Shown here: piece after piece, positions 31,721 to 36,345 of the stretch
Numbering within the stretch: the stretch's first letter is position 1
Layout: each line of letters opens with the position of its first letter
Assembly (NCBI GenBank): GCA_031279015.1
Contig: JAITJI010000004.1
Span: 1-36,345, forward strand
Length of the DNA: 36,345 nucleotides
Direction: 5' to 3'
Source of the DNA: Spirochaetaceae bacterium
GTDB lineage: Bacteria; Spirochaetota; Spirochaetia; Treponematales; Breznakiellaceae
Notes under the pieces: model-generated
Told to the model about the DNA's origin: nothing
The model's input: the letters and a program-made list of their open reading frames with translations, nothing else
The model's database searches: none
Position numbers and translations under genes: made by a program

Positions 31721-34681
31721 TTATATCAACAGCAGGTCCGACAGTTTATTGATCCGGCAGGTACAGAGGAAAGAGCCCCGGGCGTCTCCTATGGCGGCGC
31801 TTGCAAAACCTCCGGCAGCGGCGGCTTCAATTCCGGCGGCGGCGTCCTCCACCACCAGCGCATCTTTTGGGGAGACTCCCAGTAATTCGGCGGCCTTTAG
31901 GAATACCTCCGGGTCCGGCTTGGTGCGGGTGATATTAGTACCGTCAGACACGGCGTCAAAATAAGCGTCCAGACCTGTCTTTTCCAGAATGTACTTGGCA
32001 TTTTTACTGGAGGAGCCTATGGCGGTTTTTATACCCATGACCCTGATTTCCTCCAGGGTGGCTATTACATCAGGATCCACCGATGCGGGACTCAGGTCCT
32101 CCAACAGGCGGCGGTAAAGGGCGTTTTTTTTCTCCGCCAGGATTGTCTTTTCCTTCCCCGGGAAGATAAGACCGCCGGACTTCAGAATAATCTCCAGGCT
32201 TTGCATCCGGGAGATTCCCCGCAGACGGTTGTTGATCTCCTCGTTAAAGGGTATCCCCAGTTCTTCCGTTATGCTTTCCCAAGCCCGGTAATGATACTTG
32301 TCCGTAGAGATTATGACACCGTCAAGGTCAAAGATCACGGCCCGGTATTGCAGAATGCCCGGCTGCGGCCTTGTTATCCGCAAGAATTTTGAAAGTCCAT
32401 AGGCCTGATCGTACACATGGATCCGCTGCTCCAAGCCTGAAAGGAGCGTAAAGTGCAGTTCCGTCCTGTTAACTTCCACATGAATCTGGCTTCCCTGATA
32501 GAAAATCCTAAAGCAGTAGCCCTCCCAGGCCGCAGGCAGAGACGGAGCGAAGTATATCCCCTTCTCCTTGATTCTGAGACCGGCGAACCCGTAAACAATG
32601 GCCATGTAGGTACCGCCCATATTGGCGGTATGGATGCCGTCTTTCGTGTTGCCGTGGGTATTAAAAAGATCCAGCTTGGCGGAATTGCCAAAGTACCGGT
32701 AGGCCTTATCATGGAAACCGAGCCCGGAAGCGACGATGCTGAAAACGCAGGTTGACAGGGAAGAATCGTGGGTGGTTATCCCTTCATAATAATGAAAGGA
32801 GTTCCGGATCGTCTCCTGTGACTGGGCATCTTCAAAGATGAAGTGGGCCAGGACCGTATCGGCCTGTTTGCAGACCTGATGCCGGTACAGGTAGAGCGGA
32901 TGGTAATGGAGCAAAAGGGGGAAATGATCCTGCGGAACAGAATCCGGATTCCACCTTTTTTTTGAAAGAAACGAATCATCCTGAGGGTTGATGCCCAGTT
33001 CCCCGTCATAGGGAAGGTACATGTTCTCTGCCGCCCGGGAAAAAGCCTCTATCTCGGCGGGGGAAAGGCCGATCTTCCCGCAGGGTCCCTCCGCAGTATT
33101 TACCGTTTTGAGGAGTTCATAGAATTTAACCGCCCAGCGGAGATTGAATTGGGCGGAAAGGTTGGTATAGTAATTGTTGTTCACCAGGCAGGTGTATTCA
33201 TCCGGACCGGTTACCTCGTTAATACGGAAACTTCCCTGGTAGTAGTTGCCCACATCGATCCAGAGCCGGGCACATTCAAAGACAATCTCCGCCCCCTTTT
33301 CGGCTATGAAGCTTAGGTCTCCGGTGGCGATGTAATAGGAAACTACCGACCATGCAATATCCCCGTTGATGTGGTACTGAGCGGAACCGGCGGGAAAATA
33401 ACCTGAACATTCCCGGCCCATAATGGTACGCCAGGGGAAGAGGGCTCCCGCCGAATGGCCCAGAAGCCGGGCGTTCTTACGGGCCTCATCAAGGGTGATA
33501 TACCGGTAGGAGATGAGCTGCCGGGCAATATCGGGATTGGTCAGCAGGAAAAATGGCTCTATGTACATTTCCGTGTCCCAAAAAAAATGTCCCTCATAAC
33601 CTTCGCCGCTCAGACCCTTTGCTGCAACACTGCTGTGTTCGTCCTGCCCTGTCGACTGGATAAGCTGGTAGAGGTTATAGGTAACCGCCTGCTCAAGATC
33701 ATCGTCTCCGTCAACTTCAAGAAAAGCCCGGTCCCAGTAAGTTCTCAGATAGTTTTTCTGCGCCTCGTATACAGCAGCGATATCTGTAGCCAGGGCCTTC
33801 TGAAGCTCCTGCCTGGCCGCCTTTTCACAATCCCCATAACGGAGCCCGTCCGTAAAGATTGAATACTTGCGGAGGGTCAGAATTTCATTTTTCTGAATAT
33901 CCGCATTTATGGTACAGATTGTCCCATGGCCGTCCAGAACGGCGTCCATGATGACAGCCCCCGGGCTGGTTTTATTAGCAGGGTTGACGCTGTCTTCTCC
34001 GCCGGCGGTCAGTATATGATCTACGGCAGTACAAACCCGGAGCTTTGATTTAACGGTTTCGCTGGTGATAAAAGACGCCGTTTGTTCCAGCTCTGCCCGT
34101 ACCGGGACGAGGCGCCGAACCGACTCCGCAGCAACCCGGGGATCATCGGGGCTGCTGTAATTTACCACATCCCCCCGGTGGGTTGAGACAAAACGGACTG
34201 GTCCCGAAAAATTGCAGACCCTAAGGGAGTATTCGATAAGGAAAAGAGAAGGCTGGGTAAAGGATGTAAGCCGCCGCACGCGAATTTCGGCCTCCTTGCC
34301 CAGAGGTGAACGCCAGTGGACATACCGTTCGGTATAGCCATCGGACATGTTAAGGGTCCTTCTGCTTTTGAAGACAGTACCGCGGAACATACTGAATTCT
34401 TCGCCATCCAAAAAGAGCTTTATTCCCTGAGTATCGGCTACGTTTAGTATGGTCTGCTTTTCTTCCGTGAGACCACAGAGTTTTTCCGCCTGCTTCATTT
34501 CTGCAAAATCGTAAAAACCGTTTATATAGGACCCCCTGATGGTGTCAATGCCGCCAGGATACCCCTCTTCAAAATTGGAACGGATTCCGATGTACCCGTT
34601 GGCGTTGTGAAACAAGGTCTCGTTCAGTAAAAGGGCAGATCCATCAGTCTGGAGATTTTCAATCTCGTATATTTTTTTCAT
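31721..34681 (-). CDS. GH65 disaccharide phosphorylase fused to beta-phosphoglucomutase
   Basis: A 986-residue two-enzyme fusion. Residues 1 to about 770 are a GH65 inverting phosphorylase (maltose/trehalose/kojibiose/nigerose type). It has an N-terminal super-sandwich, then an (alpha/alpha)6 barrel with FFWDTEMYIEPFF and the general acid Glu489 in RINEVTGPDEYT, and NTKDGIHTANMGGTY near the end. Residues about 780-986 are a HAD beta-phosphoglucomutase with nucleophile Asp785 and acid Asp787 (VIFDLDGVI), SSSK and KPDPEVF motifs. Phosphorolysis of an alpha-glucosyl disaccharide gives beta-glucose 1-phosphate, which the second domain turns into glucose 6-phosphate, so the intermediate could be channelled. 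Separate genes for the two enzymes are the usual arrangement. The ABC permeases upstream probably import the substrate; the HAD gene follows. Specificity cannot be told. Confidence 0.95.
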   Translation of the reverse strand: MKKIYEIENLQTDGSALLLNETLFHNANGYIGIRSNFEEGYPGGIDTIRGSYINGFYDFAEMKQAEKLCGLTEEKQTILNVADTQGIKLFLDGEEFSMFRGTVFKSRRTLNMSDGYTERYVHWRSPLGKEAEIRVRRLTSFTQPSLFLIEYSLRVCNFSGPVRFVSTHRGDVVNYSSPDDPRVAAESVRRLVPVRAELEQTASFITSETVKSKLRVCTAVDHILTAGGEDSVNPANKTSPGAVIMDAVLDGHGTICTINADIQKNEILTLRKYSIFTDGLRYGDCEKAARQELQKALATDIAAVYEAQKNYLRTYWDRAFLEVDGDDDLEQAVTYNLYQLIQSTGQDEHSSVAAKGLSGEGYEGHFFWDTEMYIEPFFLLTNPDIARQLISYRYITLDEARKNARLLGHSAGALFPWRTIMGRECSGYFPAGSAQYHINGDIAWSVVSYYIATGDLSFIAEKGAEIVFECARLWIDVGNYYQGSFRINEVTGPDEYTCLVNNNYYTNLSAQFNLRWAVKFYELLKTVNTAEGPCGKIGLSPAEIEAFSRAAENMYLPYDGELGINPQDDSFLSKKRWNPDSVPQDHFPLLLHYHPLYLYRHQVCKQADTVLAHFIFEDAQSQETIRNSFHYYEGITTHDSSLSTCVFSIVASGLGFHDKAYRYFGNSAKLDLFNTHGNTKDGIHTANMGGTYMAIVYGFAGLRIKEKGIYFAPSLPAAWEGYCFRIFYQGSQIHVEVNRTELHFTLLSGLEQRIHVYDQAYGLSKFLRITRPQPGILQYRAVIFDLDGVIISTDKYHYRAWESITEELGIPFNEEINNRLRGISRMQSLEIILKSGGLIFPGKEKTILAEKKNALYRRLLEDLSPASVDPDVIATLEEIRVMGIKTAIGSSSKNAKYILEKTGLDAYFDAVSDGTNITRTKPDPEVFLKAAELLGVSPKDALVVEDAAAGIEAAAAGGFASAAIGDARGSFLCTCRINKLSDLLLI

Positions 34682-34709
34682 ATTTTCCTACAGATCTATC
34701 TGGCATAGT

Positions 34710-35582
34710 TTACTGCTTAACCGCCCCCGCAGCTACCCCCTTGATAATATATCTTTGAGCGCAGAGATAGAAAAGGATCACCGGGATGATGGTAAGCATG
34801 AGTCCTGCCATGGCCATATTCCACTGTATGGTAAATTCCCCAAAAAAAGATGCCGTGGAAAGGGGAATGGTCCGGTTAATCTTGCTGGTTAGGACCAGCG
34901 AGGGGAGGAGGTAATCGTTCCAAATCCAGATCACATCCAGTATCATGACCGTAACGGTAACGGGTTTCAGCATGGGAAACACGATCCGCCAGAAAACACC
35001 AAAGGTGTTACAGCCATCGATGGTAGCGGCCTCCTCCAGGGAACGGGGAACGGATTTGACAAAACCGTGGTAGAGAAAAACCGCCATGCTGGCCCCAAAG
35101 CCGATGTTCATGTAGATTAGAGCCCCCAGGGTATCGACCATGGGAATTCCCAGATTCCGCTTGATACTGCCCATCTCCTGCATCAGGGGCATCATCAGGG
35201 TCTGGAAAGGGATCAGCATGGTCGCCACAAAAACCATAAAGATGATCCTGCTCAAACGGCTGTTTGACCGTACCAGCATCCACGCGCACATGGACGCAAG
35301 GATCACGATAAAGCACAGTGACAATGCCGTTACCAAAAAAGAGTTACGGAGGGCGTTCAGAAAATTCATCCGTTCCATAGCATTGGCGTAATACCGGAAA
35401 CTGAATGAAGCGGGCAGGGCCAGAATGCTTTCATAGAGTTCCGCCCGATTTTTAAAGGAGTTTACCAGGATGACGTAGATAGGAGAGAGATAGGCCAGGC
35501 AGAGGATGATCACCAGAAAACTCTGGATAGTCCTCTTTAGCGTAGTGCCATTACTGTCATTCAATGTATCATGACCTATCAC
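34710..35582 (-). CDS. Sugar ABC transporter permease (MalG/UgpE-like)
   Basis: A 290-residue inner-membrane permease of the carbohydrate uptake CUT1 family, with six helices and the coupling loop EEAATIDGCNTFGVFWRIVFPMLKP. It ends in RYIIKGVAAGAVKQ, usual for MalG-type subunits. The start is a GTG at 35582 that overlaps the upstream permease stop by 4 nt (GTGA), with GGAGGTGG upstream. The gap to the GH65 fusion is 28 bp, so the genes are co-transcribed. It would pair with the permease at the right edge and a binding protein and ATPase outside the window. Confidence 0.95.
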   Translation of the reverse strand: MIGHDTLNDSNGTTLKRTIQSFLVIILCLAYLSPIYVILVNSFKNRAELYESILALPASFSFRYYANAMERMNFLNALRNSFLVTALSLCFIVILASMCAWMLVRSNSRLSRIIFMVFVATMLIPFQTLMMPLMQEMGSIKRNLGIPMVDTLGALIYMNIGFGASMAVFLYHGFVKSVPRSLEEAATIDGCNTFGVFWRIVFPMLKPVTVTVMILDVIWIWNDYLLPSLVLTSKINRTIPLSTASFFGEFTIQWNMAMAGLMLTIIPVILFYLCAQRYIIKGVAAGAVKQ

Positions 35583-36345
35583 ATTTCCACCTCCCTCTTC
35601 TTAGTAATTCGTACCTGTACCATGGTAATGGCGGCGACAATGATAAAGAAAATAATCGCCTTTGCCTGGCCGTATCCGTAATTGTTCAGATTAAAAATTT
35701 CCCGGTAGATGTTCATGGCGAATAATTCAGTAGAACTATAAGGGCCGCCGTTGGTAAGGGAAAGATTCACGTCAAATATCTTGAAACAGTTTGAAAGGGT
35801 AAGGAATAAACACACCGTAAAAGACTGCATGATCAGGGGGAATTTAATGGATATGAGGGTCCTCAGGAATCCGGCGCCGTCCACGTGGGCGGCTTCAATT
35901 ACATCACCGGGGATCGCCTGAATACCGGTAATATAGATGATCATGATATAGCCCGCCATCTGCCAGGTACTCACCACCGTCAGGCCCAGAAGGGCAAACC
36001 GGGGATCGAGGAGCCAGTTGAAAAAAACTGCCGTAAACCCGGTGTTTTCTCCGATAACCCGGAAGGCATCTCCCATGATGAATTTCCAGATGTAGCCCAG
36101 GATCAAACCCCCGATCAAATAGGGGGCAAAGAGCATGGTCCTGGCGGCATTGCAGACCTTCAGGTCCGTAGTAACTATCAGGGCAAAGATCAGTCCAAGA
36201 ATATTGATGATCAGCACCGACAGCAGGGTAAAGACAACCGTATGTGCTGCGGAAACGAGAAAACGCTGGTCAGAGAATAGTTTGACAAAATTGCCGAATC
36301 CTCTAAAAATCTTTGGGTTCAGCGGGAGACCGTCCCAGGAAAAAA
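35579..36345 (-). CDS. Sugar ABC transporter permease (MalF/UgpA-like), 5' end outside window
   Basis: An open frame that runs off the right edge; about 254 residues are visible. It has several transmembrane segments and the coupling loop IEAAHVDGAGFLRTLISIKFPLIMQ. The upstream part in the same frame reads FSWDGLPLNPKIFRGFGNF, typical of the first periplasmic loop in MalF-like permeases, so an apparent GTG start at 36217 is inside the gene. It overlaps the next permease by 4 nt. Together they form the membrane channel of a CUT1 importer, probably for the glucosyl disaccharide used by the GH65 fusion. Confidence 0.93.
   Translation of the reverse strand, partial: FSWDGLPLNPKIFRGFGNFVKLFSDQRFLVSAAHTVVFTLLSVLIINILGLIFALIVTTDLKVCNAARTMLFAPYLIGGLILGYIWKFIMGDAFRVIGENTGFTAVFFNWLLDPRFALLGLTVVSTWQMAGYIMIIYITGIQAIPGDVIEAAHVDGAGFLRTLISIKFPLIMQSFTVCLFLTLSNCFKIFDVNLSLTNGGPYSSTELFAMNIYREIFNLNNYGYGQAKAIIFFIIVAAITMVQVRITKKREVEM

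Noticed and set aside
36217-36217. GTG start for the edge permease
   Set aside because: The same frame continues open to the window edge with a typical MalF-like sequence, so the real start lies outside.

Overview
The window looks like chromosomal DNA of a fairly GC-rich, sugar-fermenting spirochaete, most likely a Treponema relative of the insect-gut type. This is an inference from gene content, not from a marker gene. The clues are a cystalysin/MalY-like lyase, a Tp32/MetQ-type binding protein with separate MetN and MetI, split fucose and rhamnose pathways, a GGDEF signalling protein, and a CapA-type probable lipoprotein. There is no rRNA, tRNA, CRISPR array, transposase or phage gene.

Layout. 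(1) 1-4631: the tail of an unknown gene, an alpha/beta hydrolase, then a polyol dehydrogenase divergent from a fructokinase, with overlapping promoters. The fructokinase stop codon overlaps the chorismate synthase start (aroC). (2) 4694-6851, minus strand: a V4R sensor protein, a GGDEF diguanylate cyclase and a small unknown protein, probably one operon. (3) 6852-7449: a gap of about 600 bp with a strikingly regular array of three 14-bp palindromes. (4) 7450-14055: replication and repair, dnaE-yggT-recG. (5) 14255-17999: methionine transport metN-metI-metQ, a DRTGG-domain protein, an unknown charged protein, and an orphan C-terminal piece of a GH31 glycosidase. (6) 18073-20921, minus strand: a PatB/MalY/cystalysin-type lyase and a CapA-family protein. 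(7) 21021-26057: a LacI-type operator and promoter, then fucU-lacI-fucI and a MATE transporter, with two strong intercistronic hairpins. (8) 26111-28020: a DUF4062 protein divergent from an unknown membrane protein. These sit between the fucose genes and the rhamnose genes. (9) 28021-30833: an AT-rich leader with a small ORF overlapping a class II aldolase by ATGA, then rhaA. (10) 30855-36345, minus strand: a sugar ABC transporter operon (two permeases, one running off the edge), a GH65 phosphorylase fused to a beta-phosphoglucomutase, and a HAD phosphatase.

How the parts work together. The right half is mostly carbohydrate use. FucU and FucI bring L-fucose to L-fuculose. RhaA and the class II aldolase handle rhamnose, and perhaps also fuculose-phosphate. 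The ABC transporter and the GH65-PGM fusion take up a glucose disaccharide, phosphorolyse it and convert beta-glucose 1-phosphate to glucose 6-phosphate in one polypeptide. No deoxysugar kinase is present in the window. The left half pairs polyol oxidation with fructose phosphorylation. The methionine importer and the C-S lyase suggest sulfur amino acid salvage.

No single feature is clearly a new, undescribed system. The best candidates are the V4R-GGDEF signalling pair with the nearby palindrome array, the DUF4062/membrane-protein pair inside the deoxysugar region, and the AT-rich small ORF coupled to the aldolase.
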